NCBI GenBank assembly: GCA_022495995.1
Contig: JAFEMH010000988.1
Span: 62,001 to 126,000 of the forward strand
Length of the DNA stretch: 64,000 nucleotides
Direction: 5' to 3'
Source: Adenophora triphylla var. japonica
Lineage: Eukaryota > Streptophyta > Magnoliopsida > Asterales > Campanulaceae
Of this stretch, positions 1-11,577 are shown piece after piece. Every line of letters begins with the position of its first letter. The first letter of the stretch is position 1. The notes below the pieces were generated by a model. It saw nothing but the letters and a program-made list of their open reading frames with translations. It ran no database searches and was not told the origin of the DNA. Position numbers and translations under genes: made by a program.

Positions 1-886
1 AAAGTCCTATCTGCTTCTCCTCTAGTAAAACCATATTCTAGTAAAAAACTAGTTAACCTACCATACCATGCACGTGGAGCTTGCTTCAACCCATAAAGAG
101 CTTTATCAAGTCTATACACATGGTGCAGTTGAAATGGATCTTCAAAGCCTTTTGGTTGTTCAACAAAAACTTCCTCATCTAAGTATCCATTTAAAAGAAA
201 TTTGCTTTGACGTCCATTTGAAACAATGTGATTTTAAGAAAACAAGCAATGGCCAATAAAAGTCTTATTGACTCAATTCTAGCCACGGGTGCAAAGGTCT
301 CGTCATAGTCAATACCTTCCACTTGTGTATAGCCTTGAGCCACAAGGCGAGCCTTGTTCCTAACAATGTTTCCATACTCATCGGTCTTATTTTTGAAAAT
401 CCATTTTGTCCCAATAACATTAGTGTTTGAGGGACGGGGTACTAAAGACCAAACATTGTTACGAGCAAATTGATCAAGTTCATCTTGCATTGCTTGAATC
501 CAAAAATTATCTTTTAAAGCTTCAATCACATTTTTAGGTTCTACGAGATGAAGTAAAACAAGAGTATGTTACCTTTGAGTATGTGGTGGACATGCACACA
601 TACCTTACCATGTCACGGTCACTAATGGAATTCATACGTCTTGTTTGTACACCCTCATTCACCTCCCCAATTACTTGGGTTGTAGGATGATTCCCTGCGA
701 TTCTAGGTGGAGGATCTCTTCTCACATTCTCGTGAACCCCTGTTTCAACTCCTTCTTGATCTTCATTTCTTTGGGTGGAATCGGATGCTATACGAGGTGT
801 TATCTCATCAATGGTAACACCACTGCTCGGTTTACGTGTTACTATCGGTGTTAGCACTCGTGGTAACACACTGTGGTAACACCACC
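1..886 (-). pseudogene. Reverse transcriptase N-terminal part and integrase-RT linker of element A
   Basis: From 530 down, the minus strand encodes the start of the copia RT domain: [63 protein letters not shown] frame change near 190 is followed by the [12 protein letters not shown] block, then the window ends. The catalytic YVDD would lie outside. Residues between 534 and 886 form the variable integrase-RT linker and hold four GGTAACAC/GTGTTAC words (813-882). Confidence 0.8.
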
Positions 887-1620
887 TTACGATGACTTCT
901 TCCAACGGCTCCAAGGGTGTCTCTTGAACATTTTCTCCGCAATACTTGAGTGATCATCAAAAACAATATTCATGGATTCTTGGATGGTTTTTAGCCTTAG
1001 ATTAAATACCCTATATGCACGACTATTTGAAGTATAACCAAGAAAAATGGCCTTATCACTCTTAGAGTCCAATTTTGCTAAGTAGTCCCGATCATTGAGA
1101 ATGTAACACACACAACCAAAGACATGAAAATAATGAACTTTTGGTTTTCTACCATTCAAAATTTCGTATGGAGTCGTAGTTGTGCCGGGTCTTAGAAAAA
1201 CTCTATTGGCCGTATGACAAGCCGTATTTAGTGCCTCTCGCCCAAAATCTTTTCGAAATTCTTTTTGAAAATAACATCACACGAGTCATTTCAAGTAAAG
1301 TCCTATTCTTCCTTTCAGTACCCCATTTTGTTGAGGTGTTTTGGGTGAAAATTCATGGTGAATACCTTTTCTTTCACAAAAATTTGAAAAAGAAACATTC
1401 TCAAATTCCCTCCCATGATCGGACCTAATTCGAAAAATTGAAGCACAAAACATGTTTTTGATCTTAGAGTGCAAGATTTTGAACTTTTCAAAAGTCTCGA
1501 TTTTTCCCTTAAAAAATAAACCCATGTAAATCGTGAAAAATCATCAACAATGACATAAGTATATTTCTTGCCCCCAAAACTTTCTATCTCAAGTGGACCC
1601 ATTAGATCCATATGCAAGAG
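887..1620 (-). pseudogene. Integrase core and C-terminal region of element A
   Basis: The minus strand encodes MHMDLMGPLEIESFGGKKY and VIVDDFSRFTWVYFL (first catalytic Asp), then RSDHGREF (second Asp) and PQQNGVLKGR in place of the usual NGVVERK (third acidic residue position altered). The C-terminal half (887-1159) has the copia-specific FGCVCYILNDRDYLAKLDSKSDKAIFLGY-like block, seen here in pieces. Frames switch between 1286-1525 and 1315-1617. The integrase is not functional as written. Confidence 0.8.
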
Positions 1621-1708
1621 TTGAAAACAATGTGTAGTACCGGTGTGTTGCTCATTGTGTTGGGCAGTACCATGGGTAACACGAGTTTGTTTCCCTTTGA
1701 GACAATCC

Positions 1709-2215
1709 TCACAAACAATTTTTGTTTAAGATCAAGACTAGGAATGCCTTGGACAAAGCATCTAGATTAACAATCTTTTCTATGTTACGAAAGTGAACAT
1801 GTCCCAACTTTTGATGCCACAATGTAGTGTTATCAAGTTTTGCCGAATGGCATACTTGCTTGTCTTCAACAAGATAACAATTATCACTAGATCTTGTACT
1901 GTCATTACACAATTGTTAATCTTGTCATAAACTTCACAAGTATCTTTATTAAATTTCACCTCTAAGTTGTCATCACAAAGTTGACTAATACTAATTAAAT
2001 TAGTTACAAGTCCATCAACATGTAAGACATTCTTTAAGGTTGGAAATCCAGACACATTTAGTGTCCCTCTCCCGATGATATTACTCTTGCTCCCACCACC
2101 ATAAGTTACACTACCCCCATGAATTGTTTCATAGTCTTTTAAAAACAATTTTGTTCCCGGTCATATGGCGTGAACACCCACTATCAAAGTACCACGAACC
2201 TTCAATATTTATTTT
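1709..2215 (-). pseudogene. Aspartic protease and GAG-pre-integrase region of element A
   Basis: The minus strand encodes WYFDSGCSRHMTG (about 2160-2200), the copia protease active site with catalytic D-S-G, then the conserved ISISQLCDDNLEVKF segment. It is followed by the zinc-binding pre-integrase motif LWHQKLGHVHFRNI near 1800-1850. The protease cuts the Gag-Pol polyprotein. Overlapping open frames (1780-2148 and 1709-1912) show at least one frameshift. Confidence 0.8.
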
Positions 2216-3055
2216 TTAAAGCGGTGTACACAACATCACATTTCGTATTAGCTTTTGGTTTCCACACCTTTTTGAATTTTTACCATTTCGAGTGGGTGTG
2301 TTATCTGTGTCTTTGAAGCTGCAACACCTCGAGGTAACACCAAGGGACTGGACAGTTTTCGAAACAATATGGCATTTATTTTTAAAATGTCCAGGTGTGT
2401 GACAGTATTGACACACCTTCCACTTTGTCACATGGTTCTTTTGAAGAAGAATCTTTGTCAAAAAAAACGCTCCTTAACAAAACAATTCTCATTATCATTC
2501 ATAGACAAAGTAGAAAGAATACTATTCAAAGATTCTTGAAAACCAATACACGCTCTGAGAGGTGTACTCAAGTTCAAGATCTCATCCAATTTGGTAGATC
2601 CGGTGTTGAGCTTCTTCAAGGTGGTTTCGGCTAGAAGTCAAATTGCCCTTGACTCTTTCAAGCTCGATTTATCTCTTTGTTGCTTGAACCTCCATATGAG
2701 TCACAAAGGCCTGGAGTCCTTCATTCTTCTTGGTTAAGGACTTAACCAAATTGTTCTCTTTCTTCCATTCCACGAGCAATGCCTCGTAAAGGTCTTTTAA
2801 TCCGGAAATGAGATCATCTTTGCTCTGCTCATCCTCTTGTGTACTTCTGTATCGGGGTTAGAAGAGCTAACAAAACAAACAAAGCATTATTATCACATAA
2901 TTCATCATACACATCGGGTGTGATCACGGATGTTATCTCGGATCGGATAACACCTTGGGTAACACTTGTCCTTTTCCGTGTTACTTCTTTGTGACAAACA
3001 TGGTTGTTTGATCGTATTCTACCTCTGAGATGGTCCTTCATCCTCATCATCACCG
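2216..3055 (-). pseudogene. Gag-protease linker of element A with second zinc knuckle
   Basis: This stretch joins Gag to protease on the minus strand. It has an acidic piece (GDDEDEG, near 3040) and a second CCHC-type motif, CQYCHTPGHFKNKC, encoded near 2365-2410. Frames are broken several times. The words GGTAACAC (2333, 2958) and GTGTTAC (2978) fall here, in the least conserved part of the polyprotein. Confidence 0.6.
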
Positions 3056-4115
3056 AGAGAAACCCATAGGTTCTTTCCTCTCTTCCTTAGAGTATTTGCA
3101 CACTTATTGGAATAGTGACCCCAACCCGAGCAAGCATGACATTGAATGGATTCAATGTGCTTTGGATCAGACCTTAGCGATCCGATGATGCTCTTCTTGG
3201 GTTCAACTTTGGGTTAGATGGGAAAGTCCTTTTTGGCATCGAATCATAGACCTTGGTTTGCTTCTCCTTTGCTTTCACCTCGCATTTTTCATTGTTATAC
3301 TTTCTAACCATAGAATTGTATTTTCTAGCAAGTAAAGCAACACTAGCATTCTCATCAATTTCTTCAAAAACCTCATCTTCGTTTTCATCCAAAGAACTCG
3401 AGGCTTGAGTTTTCAAAACAACATTTTTCCCTTTAGATGCTTCACTTTGATCTAAGAGATTTAACTCAAAGTTTTTCAAAATACTCATTAAAGAATTGAT
3501 ATCCATAGTTGCAAGATTGTGAGCCTCTTCAATAGATGAAACTTTCATATTAAAACGCTCGGGAAGGGTTCTAATTGCTTTTGAGACAAGTTGTTTGTTG
3601 GTAAAAGGTTCTCCCAACAATTGACACTCATTAGCAATATCAAATAATTTTTCAAAATAAGAAGGAATAGTTTCATTTTCACCCATCCTTAATCTTTCAA
3701 ATCTCGCTAGTAAGACCCCTAAGCTTAGTTTCACGCACACCGCCATCACCTTCACAAAAACGTTTGTAAAATATCCCATGCTTCTTTTGCGGTGGAACTG
3801 TTTTGAATAAGTTTGAAAAATATGCATATCAACCCACTCAAAAATGGCATTAAGTGCCTTTTCATTGAAACTAGCTTGGTTGATCTCTTCCATGTTCCAT
3901 TCTCGATTCGGGTTTGACTTGTACGTCACCATCTTCATCGGTAACATTGGTAAGGAGTAACCATTTGTTATAGATCGCCATGCTCGAAGATCAATTGATT
4001 TGATATGCGAGCGTAGACGGATCTTCCAATAACAATAATTCGAGCCATCTAACACAGGAAGACGCTTATTATTAGGATTAGCCGGATCATAAGCCATGAC
4101 ACCTAGACCAAGCAC
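3056..4115 (-). pseudogene. Gag of element A (copia, UBN2-like) with zinc knuckle
   Basis: The main open frame (3174-4115, 313 aa) begins with a typical copia Gag start: a short lead, then LPVLDGSNYCYWKIRLRSHI. The middle holds the UBN2-like capsid region with LRMGENETIPSYFEKLFDIANEC, and the C-terminal part is acidic and lysine-rich. After the stop near 3174 the same protein continues in another frame with a CCHC knuckle, CHACSGWGHYSNKC, at about 3100-3148. Gag would package the element RNA in virus-like particles. The break before the knuckle marks this copy as dead. Confidence 0.85.
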
Positions 4116-4134
4116 TTAGTATCGTCAAGTGACT

Positions 4135-4150
4135 GCTTTCACGATACCAA
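4135..4150 (-). other. Primer-binding site of element A
   Basis: The minus strand reads TTGGTATCGTGAAAGC, close to the initiator-tRNA-Met complement TGGTATCAGAGC used by most plant copia elements. It sits directly inside the LTR and just ahead of Gag. Confidence 0.75.
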
Positions 4151-4157
4151 TTGAAAT

Positions 4158-5125
4158 TGTCAATGGCTTCACCGGAAAGAGATGTTACCGTAGATGTTAC
4201 CCAACACCTTGGTTAACACACCGACGGACTGACACACACACACCAAAAATAAATAGTTTATAAAAACTTTGTGCGGCGGAAATAAATAACACAAGATATA
4301 ATTTTCTCAAGTTATATAAATATATAACTTGAGTGTGCCTAGATGGCGAAGACTTTATAATCAATATAGCAAAATTACAAAGCCGAAAGTTCCCTATTGC
4401 TAATACAATGATAATGCTCTATGGAACTAAATGAGACAAAGAACGAATCCTATCCTTAGCCAACACTCTCTTAAACACTCGGTGTTTAAGCTAGAATCAC
4501 AAGGGAGGAAGGATATGCGAACCAAAGAACTTTGTCTCTCTTGTCTTTATGGTGTGTGTGTTTGATATTTGGCCTCCTTCAAATGAAACACACCTAGCCT
4601 ATTTATAGCCTTCCAATGCCTTGGAGGCTACTCCAAAATAACAGCCTTGGACCTTCGGATCGTGTGAGAGGAGTGGAGAGATTTCTTGGCTTGAATTCCT
4701 CTTCATACGCCAACTTCCCTAGAATGTAGCAACCGATTTCTTGAAGCCCAAGTCCATGCTTTATCCCTTGTACTCTCTTGCTTTCTTGGTATTGTACTCT
4801 TCAATTAATCAGCAACAACTCCATGACTTGGTCTTCCCACGTTTTTATTCCTTCATCAAATAATATGGACCAAGTAAACATTATTCGTAAATCTTCGTTT
4901 ACGAATAATTCCTCCAACAACTTCTTCCTTGATTTTAGCATTTAATCCAGCCATATATTTAACCTGAAATATGGACCAAAAAACACATATATCTTGCAAA
5001 TAATATTAGACATTAGGATATAAAATAATATGGAAAGAATTATTAAATTACAACTCATTACAGTTCGGGTAACACCCAACTGCCAGTGATAGCACCTGTG
5101 GTAACACCCACAGTCTGCATTAACA
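4158..5125 (-). repeat. 5' LTR of copia element A
   Basis: On the plus strand the segment runs from TGTCAATG to CATTAACA, giving TG..CA ends and short inverted termini with one mismatch. The left edge is set by the adjacent primer-binding site. The right edge is set by comparison with the paralogous segment at 45499, which starts exactly after it. It contains GGTAACACC at 5068 and 5100 and GTTACC words near 4184. Only one LTR is in the window, so length (968 bp) rests on these edges. Confidence 0.75.
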
Positions 5126-7137
5126 GTGATAATACAAATTAACCTAAAAAAAAAGAACAAAACTAGATAGTCGCAACATAGTCATTCCACATTTCCCTAG
5201 CTATGTTGTCCCTCTTCGTCGTCCACTCTCTAACAATATTTTTTGCCCAGAAGAAAGATCCAACAGCTTACAGAATCATTTAAAAATTCAATTCTCAATT
5301 TTCATATTACACAAAAGACATATTAACCTAAAGACTGGGGGATTGTAGAAGTATATAAAGCAAAGTATGCACCAAGACATTCTGAGCTTTGCCTATTCTC
5401 TAACAAATTTTGAAACTCAACCTTTTGTGACTTCAATAACAGCCAAAAGAAAGACATATATCTAGCCAATTTAACAACATTTTTAAACTCAACCTTTTGT
5501 GACTTCAATAACAGCCAAGGGCAAAGTTAATTTGGATTCCAAAAAAAAAAAAAAAAAGGTTGAACAACAACTTTATCTCTACACTCTGAAATTAAAATAT
5601 TGCATTTTGACTAAAGATTGAGAAAGGATATGTGGTAGGGAGTTGTATTTAGAGGTGGTGAAAGTGGTGGGGAGCCGGAGTCGGTGAAAGCCCAGTGGCG
5701 TTAAGGAGAGGCAAATAAGGCAAAGGGAGTTGGGGGTTGCTTTACCAAATCGAAATTACAGATACAAAATCAAAATTACAGATACAAAATCAAAATATGG
5801 ATCTGAAAAAACCATTAAATCACATGAATACATTAAAATTTTGATTTTTTTGAAACCCTAGAAAAATCCTGAAGATTTAAATGATACAAGGGTTGTAGAT
5901 CTCATAAAAACAAAGAAGAAGCGAAGATGATGAAGAAATGAGGAGAAGAAATGGAGAGATAGATGGTTTACCTGAGAGATTCAAGAGACGAAAAAGAGAG
6001 AAACGAGCCAGGAGAGAGAGAGAGAAAAGAAGCGACCTAAATTTTGGAAATGATTTCCCGAGGGCGTACTCGGGAAGTTGTTTTTTGGATGAAAGTAGGC
6101 TTTTTTCCGTTGACCCGAAAATTGTTTTCCTTTGACCTTGTTTTCCTTTGCTTCCCAAACATCGAAAAATTGGAAAACATTTTCTGGAAATCATTTTCCT
6201 CCCATTTTCCCCAAAAAAAACGGAGCGTAGAGGCTCGTCACAAATACAAAGGCCACTTTCAACTCATAATAAGCCATTCATAACCTTCAATCGTGCATCG
6301 CAAGACGCGTATAACAATGTCTTCAAACGAACAAATGCATATCCAAGGGTAACGTGGACATTGCCGTATATTGGCATTCAACAAATCCACTCGAGGAAAA
6401 GATTTAGCTTTGAGAACTCTACTGACTAAGGCATTTGGGTCGAAAATAAATTTCCAACCATACTTCTAAAGCATCATAATACCATAACCATGAGGACAAA
6501 GACATTCAACTGATTCATGATTTTTTTCAAATAAAATTGTATAAATTTTTTTCAAATAAAATTGTATAGTTTCGTTCATTGTGAATACAAGTTACATAAA
6601 TAATTTCCAAAAGCTAACATGGTATCAATTCTCTCTCTTCCGTTCAATTTCTCTTGATAATCGTTCAATTCTTCTTACTGTTTCTCGATCGGTTTTTATT
6701 AATATTCGATTGTTTTTTTCTAAAGTTCCGATTGTTCTTTTCTAAAGTTCCGATTGTTCTAATCTAGGACTCGATTGATGATTCAATCGGCAATTTAACT
6801 AAAAAATCTAACTTTTTCGTCAAAAAACATTGCTAAGGATGAATGGCAAATTTAAGGAAGTAGATACTAGTTTTACTATAATTTTATAGTAGATTTCATT
6901 TATATTTATTTGTTTAAAATTTAATTAGCTTATATAATTTCTATTCATAGTTTTAAATTTTAAATTTAGGTGCTTTATTTGATTATAAAAAAGTTAAATG
7001 CAAAGATTAAAAAAAATTAAGAAAAATCATAAACCCAACTCACTGTGAGTGATACTTTTCTCTTTTAAGTTTGAAGGAAAAAATTGCATTTTGTAGAAAA
7101 CCATTGGGGTCCAAATGAAATACATTCCTTACAAATT
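5126..7137. repeat. Duplicated segment, copy 1 (paralogue of 45499-46725)
   Basis: This stretch matches 45499-46725 almost base for base on both flanks. Landmarks are GTGATAATAC at 5126/45499, GGTGAAAGTGGTGGGGAGCC near 5656/46019, and AAGCTAACATGGTATCAATT near 6610/46215. Copy 1 has about 740 extra bases (5850-6590) with polypurine tracts and GGAAAATG-rich inverted words near 6040-6210. In copy 2 the segment lies just upstream of a Myb/SANT-like gene, so it is probably the 5' region of that gene family or of a transposon carrying it. No coding frame here is convincing. Confidence 0.8.
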
Positions 7138-7648
7138 ACTATATTCTAAGGGTTAGAAGTACAGCTGCTAGAAAGTTCAGGGGGGTCAACCCCCTGCCTC
7201 CCCCTTCTTTCGTCCCTGCCCCGCGTGACCCTAATATACTTTTATACACACTATAATATAAATCATATATGGTCTATACACTTATACCAACTACAATAGG
7301 CGAAATCTCCTATAAAAGGCTAAATATTTACTCTTTACTCTACTCTGATGTATAACCCTCCTCCTCAAGTGAATGGTGTATGTCTTTGCTCTCTCTCTCT
7401 CTCTAGAGCTTGATGCCCCATCTCTCTTATATTTCTTATACAATTTACTCTCATATGCACCGTCTTTGTAAGTGTGAGTTGTTATAAACGTTTTTATCAA
7501 GTATGATTTCTAATAATTAGGATTTGTATCTTTTTTTATTTTTAGAATAAATTTGTAAATATCTTTAGTTGTTATTATTTATAAACTAACCTATTAATTA
7601 GTTTTCTTGTTTTAATATATCTTTTGATTATTGTGTATAACTCTCACA
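7138..7648. other. AT-rich intergenic stretch, no gene seen
   Basis: There is a GGGGGTCAACCCCC near-palindrome at about 7180 and a (CT)n run near 7390. A 69-codon minus-strand frame here has no recognisable domain. Confidence 0.5.
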
Positions 7649-8187
7649 TGTATTAGGAAGCTCTATTTGTGGGGAAGATCAACATAAGAAAGGAATCCAA
7701 GATAAGTAAGGATTGACTTGATTGACAAAAGTTCAAAAAAAGGTAGAAGTCTAAATATGTAGGATCTTCTCAAGCAAATCATTCCCTACAATTTAAGATT
7801 TTCACTCCTATATAAGAAGACTACAGGGTTCATTTATATGCATGATTTTTGGTAATGCATCCCTGCGATTCCAAAAGAGTGATCAACTGTTTTTGAGTGC
7901 TCTTGTGAGAGTTATTTTGTTACACAAAGTTCTCATTAAACTTGTGTTTTTAGTGTTTAAGTATTTCGTTTCTTCTCTTGTTTCTTTGTAACCAAAGCAT
8001 TAAAATGTTTATTAAAAATAAGTTTTTATTGTCTACAACAAGTTGTTGTAGATAAGTGGTAAACCTTATTTTTATTTCGTGTTTTTTTTTATTATTCCGC
8101 TGCAAATCTATTCGTGTATTCCTTATATCATTACTTCAGGACTAACACCAGTACTTTGTTCATTTGTTCGACCGTGCTAGCTACTCA
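7649..8187 (+). repeat. Probable 5' LTR of copia fragment B
   Basis: The right end (CTACTCA) is fixed by the primer-binding site. The left end, TGTATTAGG, is the most likely TG start but has no second LTR for comparison. Confidence 0.5.
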
Positions 8188-8199
8188 ATTTATTTCAAT

Positions 8200-8211
8200 T
8201 GGTATCAGAGC
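8200..8211 (+). other. Primer-binding site of copia fragment B
   Basis: TGGTATCAGAGC is an exact match to the initiator tRNA-Met 3' end complement that primes most plant copia elements. Confidence 0.9.
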
Positions 8212-8254
8212 TCCACTCGATTTCACTAAGTGAGATCCAAAAAGAGTAGTCATT

Positions 8255-9494
8255 ATGGATGGTTATTTGAGTCAATATCGTCCTCCTGTTTTAGATGGTA
8301 TAAACTATGCTCTATGGAAAGATATGATGTTTACATCAAAGCAATTGATAAGAGGTCGTGACTAAGCATAATTGTTTTATGGTCTCCTCCTAAGGTTGAA
8401 AGCAATGATGTAGTGTGTGAAACCTTTGAAAAATCCTACAAACTTAAACCTGAGAAAGACTGGACTACAACATAAATTGCCCTTGCTAATTATAATTCTA
8501 GATCTCTAGGTGCTATATCAAGTCATGTTGATGAACACATGTTTCACCTAGTAATTAATCAGAATGTAGCAAAAATAGCTTGGGATATTTTGAAAGGTCA
8601 TTATGAAAGTGATGATAATGTAAAGGCTACTAGGTTGAGAATTCTCATGACCAAGTTTGAAAACTTGAGGATGAATGAGATTAAAAACATTAAAAGCTAT
8701 TCAACGAAATTAAGGGAAATATCAAATGAATGTCTCTCCTAGGTGAGCCTATATCAAATGCAAGGTTGGTTAGTAAGATGTTGAGAACTGTAAAAAATTA
8801 ACATCAAAATTGTTGTTGTTGAAGAAGCAAATGACACCACGACTATGGGCTTAGATACTCTTGTGGGTATTCTGATCATTTTCGAAATGAATCTGTCAAT
8901 TCAACAACATAAGGCTGATAGTATTGCTTTTGCTGATGCTCTTTCCAGTGCTTTCAAAGTTTCTAAAGAAATTGTAGAAATCTCTAAAGAAATAGATAAT
9001 TCTAATTTGGAAATTGAAGATGTGACTTTACTCACCAAAAGGTTTACATCATTTTTAAAGAACAAAAAGGATAACAAGTTCATCAGAAAGCCAAAACACA
9101 CCAACTTTTGAAAATTTATGAGGATACTGGAAATACATTTAAACAGACTAGAAGTTTTTCAAAAATAAAATCTGATTATGTTCAATGTAGAGCCTGTAGA
9201 GGCTTTGGTCACTTTGCTAGTGAGTGTGTCAACAATCTGAAGAAAAAGGGGATGAGATTATGTGCGACCCTTAGTGACAGTGAAGATGAAGATAAGACTG
9301 TAAACCTATCAGTCATGGAAATCTCATCTCAAAATCACGAACATCATTTTGATGTTACTTCAGATGTAGTCAAACTATAGATCATACCCTCTGACTTCGA
9401 GTTCAAATGCTTTAATTCTTCTGTTTCTAAAAAACCAGAGGATGAAGAGGAATGTGATTGTAATTTTGAGGAACTTCATGAGACATACACTGAT
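8255..9494 (+). pseudogene. Broken copia Gag of fragment B
   Basis: The start ATG at 8255 is followed by a Gag lead (PPVLDGINYALWKDMMF). The UBN2-like core sits in 8539-8742 (AWDILKGHYESDDNVKATRL, KFENLRMNEI), then helical acidic sequence (8845-9111) and a CCHC knuckle CRACRGFGHFASEC near 9190-9230. Stops occur near 8364 and 8742 and the frame changes near 8800 and 9110. After the acidic tail the sequence joins out of frame to a plant mobile domain fragment. It has no function now. Confidence 0.8.
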
Positions 9495-10091
9495 TTGGAT
9501 GCCGTATAAAGGTATTCATTCTCAATATCCTTTTCCTAGAGCCGCTCTATATCAAGGTGCCATAGTTGCCGGTAATGTCGTGGAACCACATCTTCCTGAT
9601 CGGGTCTTGCGACAGTTTAAGTTCATGCAAACAATACCAAACCTCCACTTGGACTAGGGGTGCCAAGAGGAGATAAGAAGTCTTTGGTGGGGTGGATCAT
9701 GTTTGCCCAGTCATTCTATTTCTGGAAGTCGCATTGCGTCGATAAACGCAAGCTCCAAAAATTTAGAGTGCCTCAAGAGGCTGCAAATGATTATCTGCAA
9801 TGGTACTCTATATATTCCTACACTATTGTGCACCCCATTACTGAGCGGGCTCACGCTGTCAGGAGGACAACTGAAGTTGTTGCCCCTAATCTGTGGGATA
9901 TGATTATGAATGTCCGAAACGTGATGATTTCTATTGCTGAGAGATGGACAGATGGAGATCACTCAATTAGTGCACAGGAGGCTATGGACGTCATCTTTAG
10001 AGCACTGACAGCAACTCAAATCCAAACACAGCCATCAATTTCTCAAAGTGCTAGAAGACGACAATATATTTGTATTTTTTGGTCTTTGTAA
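9484..10091 (+). pseudogene. Plant mobile domain (PMD) fragment, C-terminal part
   Basis: Two nearly contiguous frames encode WMPYKGIHSQYPFPRAALYQ, GNVVEPHLPDRVLRQF, then FAQSFYFWKSHC, RVPQEAANDYLQWYSIYSY and HPITERAHA. I recognise these as the C-terminal half of the plant mobile domain / aminotransferase-like family (MAIN/PP7-long-form relatives). Frames 9442-9657 and 9660-10091 are separated by one stop. The N-terminal half is absent; the fragment begins inside a copia gag. PMD genes are known in host genes and in Mutator-like elements, and here it faces a Mutator-like transposase. A captured or relic piece is more likely than a host gene. Confidence 0.7.
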
Positions 10092-10292
10092 TATGTATCT
10101 GAAACAATGTATGAACAATTATTTTTGGTTTTGTATTTGGTGTTTGAATGCTTGTACAACTCTCAAGTTTTTGTATTATGTCATTGAAAAACCTTCCAAA
10201 ACAATGTTATGTATCCCAATTATTTTTGGTTTTGTAGTTGGTGTTTGAAATATTAAGTGTATTTTTATTGTAATTTTCAAAAACAATGTTAT

Positions 10293-11391
10293 GTCGTTGG
10301 GAACGTCTCACGAATTGCTTTCATCAAGGCAAGCTCCCTATCGGTCACGATAACATTAGGAAGACATGATTGATCCATCAGAGTTCGCATGCCCACGTGT
10401 AGTTTCCTTCTTTCTCAGCCTCTAGGTATACATCTGCAATTAAGAAGGTCATTTTGGTTGATGTCACGCCCACAATCTCAAGCTAAGGTAAGTTGTACCT
10501 ATTTGTCTTGTAAGTGCAATCCATGAACAAGACGTATGGAAATGCCTTCATCAATTCAATGCTTTTCGGATGAGCAAAGAATATCTCCTTAATGACATTT
10601 GTATCCTCGCATTGCCGATATTCGAAGTGATAAGCATGATCGGTCAATTTAAGCATGAGTTGTTGGATTTGAGAACGACCCGCATGCTCAGTTGCCCAAC
10701 TCTTCACTCGCGCATTATAAATAGTTCGTATTAAGGACTTGTTTTCCGGAAATTTCTCTTTTAATCCATGTAAAATATCCTTCGACCGACTATTTGTATG
10801 TGACAATTCTATCACGTACTCCTCCTCTGGTTTCTGTAATCTACCGGCATAAGAGTGACCCAACATGGATTGGCAAATCGGATAATTGTGAACGCCACAA
10901 ACCACTTTTAATTGCCATTCACCATCAACCGTGACTTGTTTGGCGTTCAACTGAAACTTACAACCGCATTTCTTTGTTCCGCTCTCTCTATTTTTTCCCC
11001 AATATTTCATTGTTGACAGATTCTTGAGAGGACAGAGAGATTGATTTTTCCTTGTATATCCCCCAACGATCACAAACAAGCGTCATTCGAGAAGCGGAAT
11101 TACGGCTCCTGTTATCCGACCGACCGACTACGATGATAAACCCACGTACTCTTCCCCTTTTTACGCGCCCATTCAAATATTATTTTACGGTCTCGAAAAA
11201 ATAAGGGTTGTGAATTCTGTGGTGTAGTCTCGCAAAACGCTTTCAAAATCAACCGAGACATAGTTGTTGTCATCCAGTGAATACTGCAACAATTCAATAA
11301 AACAATAAGAGAGGTGTAAGAAGAAAAACAAAGGTTCGGCCAGTGGTGATCGAATTTTTTTCAAAGGTTCGACTGGGTGTGACCAAACCAT
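10293..11391 (-). pseudogene. Mutator-like (MULE) transposase, N-terminal two thirds, broken
   Basis: The minus strand encodes YSLDDNNYVSVDFESVLRDY (11185-11391), then GFIIVVGRSDNRSRNSASRM (10988-11176), then the long frame 10483-11079. That frame has GCKFQLNAK, WQLKVVCGVHNYP, the GHSYAGRLQKPEE block and FPYVLFMDCTYKTNRYNLP with the first catalytic Asp. Further left a stop-ridden stretch has VTDRELALMKAIRETFP, the second catalytic Asp region. The third acidic residue and C-terminus are missing; the relic ends at about 10293 against the PMD 3' region. At least two frameshifts and several stops are present. Confidence 0.8.
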
Positions 11392-11577
11392 TTTAAAAGG
11401 TTCGGCCGGGTGTGGCCGAAATATTTTAAAATTCGGCCACTGACCGAAAAACAGCCCAGATTCGACAAATCAGAGCCGAACATTTTCAAATTTTCGGTCG
11501 GGTGTGGCCGAACCTGCACTGAATTTCGGCCGGGTGTGGCCGAACCTGCACTGATTTTCGGTCAATACTGGCCGAAT
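11330..11577. repeat. Array of TTCGGCC..GGCCGAA inverted words beside the MULE gene
   Basis: About eight copies of a TTCGGCC / GGCCGAA pair occur at spacings near 30 bp. The clearest are TTCGGCCGGGTGTGGCCGAA at 11401 and near 11525, with variants near 11332, 11365, 11431, 11494 and 11553. The array covers the first codons and 5' noncoding side of the minus-strand MULE transposase. Confidence 0.85.

Larger units (their letters stand above)
1..5125 (-). mobile_element. SIRE-type Ty1/copia retrotransposon A, 3' part outside the window
   Basis: Read on the minus strand, the order is LTR, primer-binding site, Gag with zinc knuckles, protease, GAG-pre-integrase, integrase and reverse transcriptase, which is the Ty1/copia order. 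The protease motif FDSGCSRHMTG and the long Gag fit the SIRE/Maximus lineage. The element is decayed: reading frames are broken by stops and shifts. Its 3' end (RNase H, 3' LTR) would lie left of base 1. The right LTR edge abuts GTGAT, and the paralogous segment at 45499 continues uninterrupted through that site, so A inserted into an older duplicated segment. A private word, GGTAACAC(C) or its complement, recurs in its LTR and linkers. Confidence 0.9.
7649..9494 (+). mobile_element. Copia fragment B (5' LTR, PBS, gag only)
   Basis: An LTR-like stretch ends at 8187, followed by a classical TTTCAATTGGTATCAGAGCT primer-binding region and a broken copia gag. The gag runs to about 9494 and then stops at a PMD fragment, so protease, integrase and RT are missing. 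A second fragment of the same gag family lies at 62687-63335. Confidence 0.8.

Noticed and set aside
9660..10091. PMD frame as an intact host gene
   Set aside because: The N-terminal half is missing and the frame begins in a copia gag.
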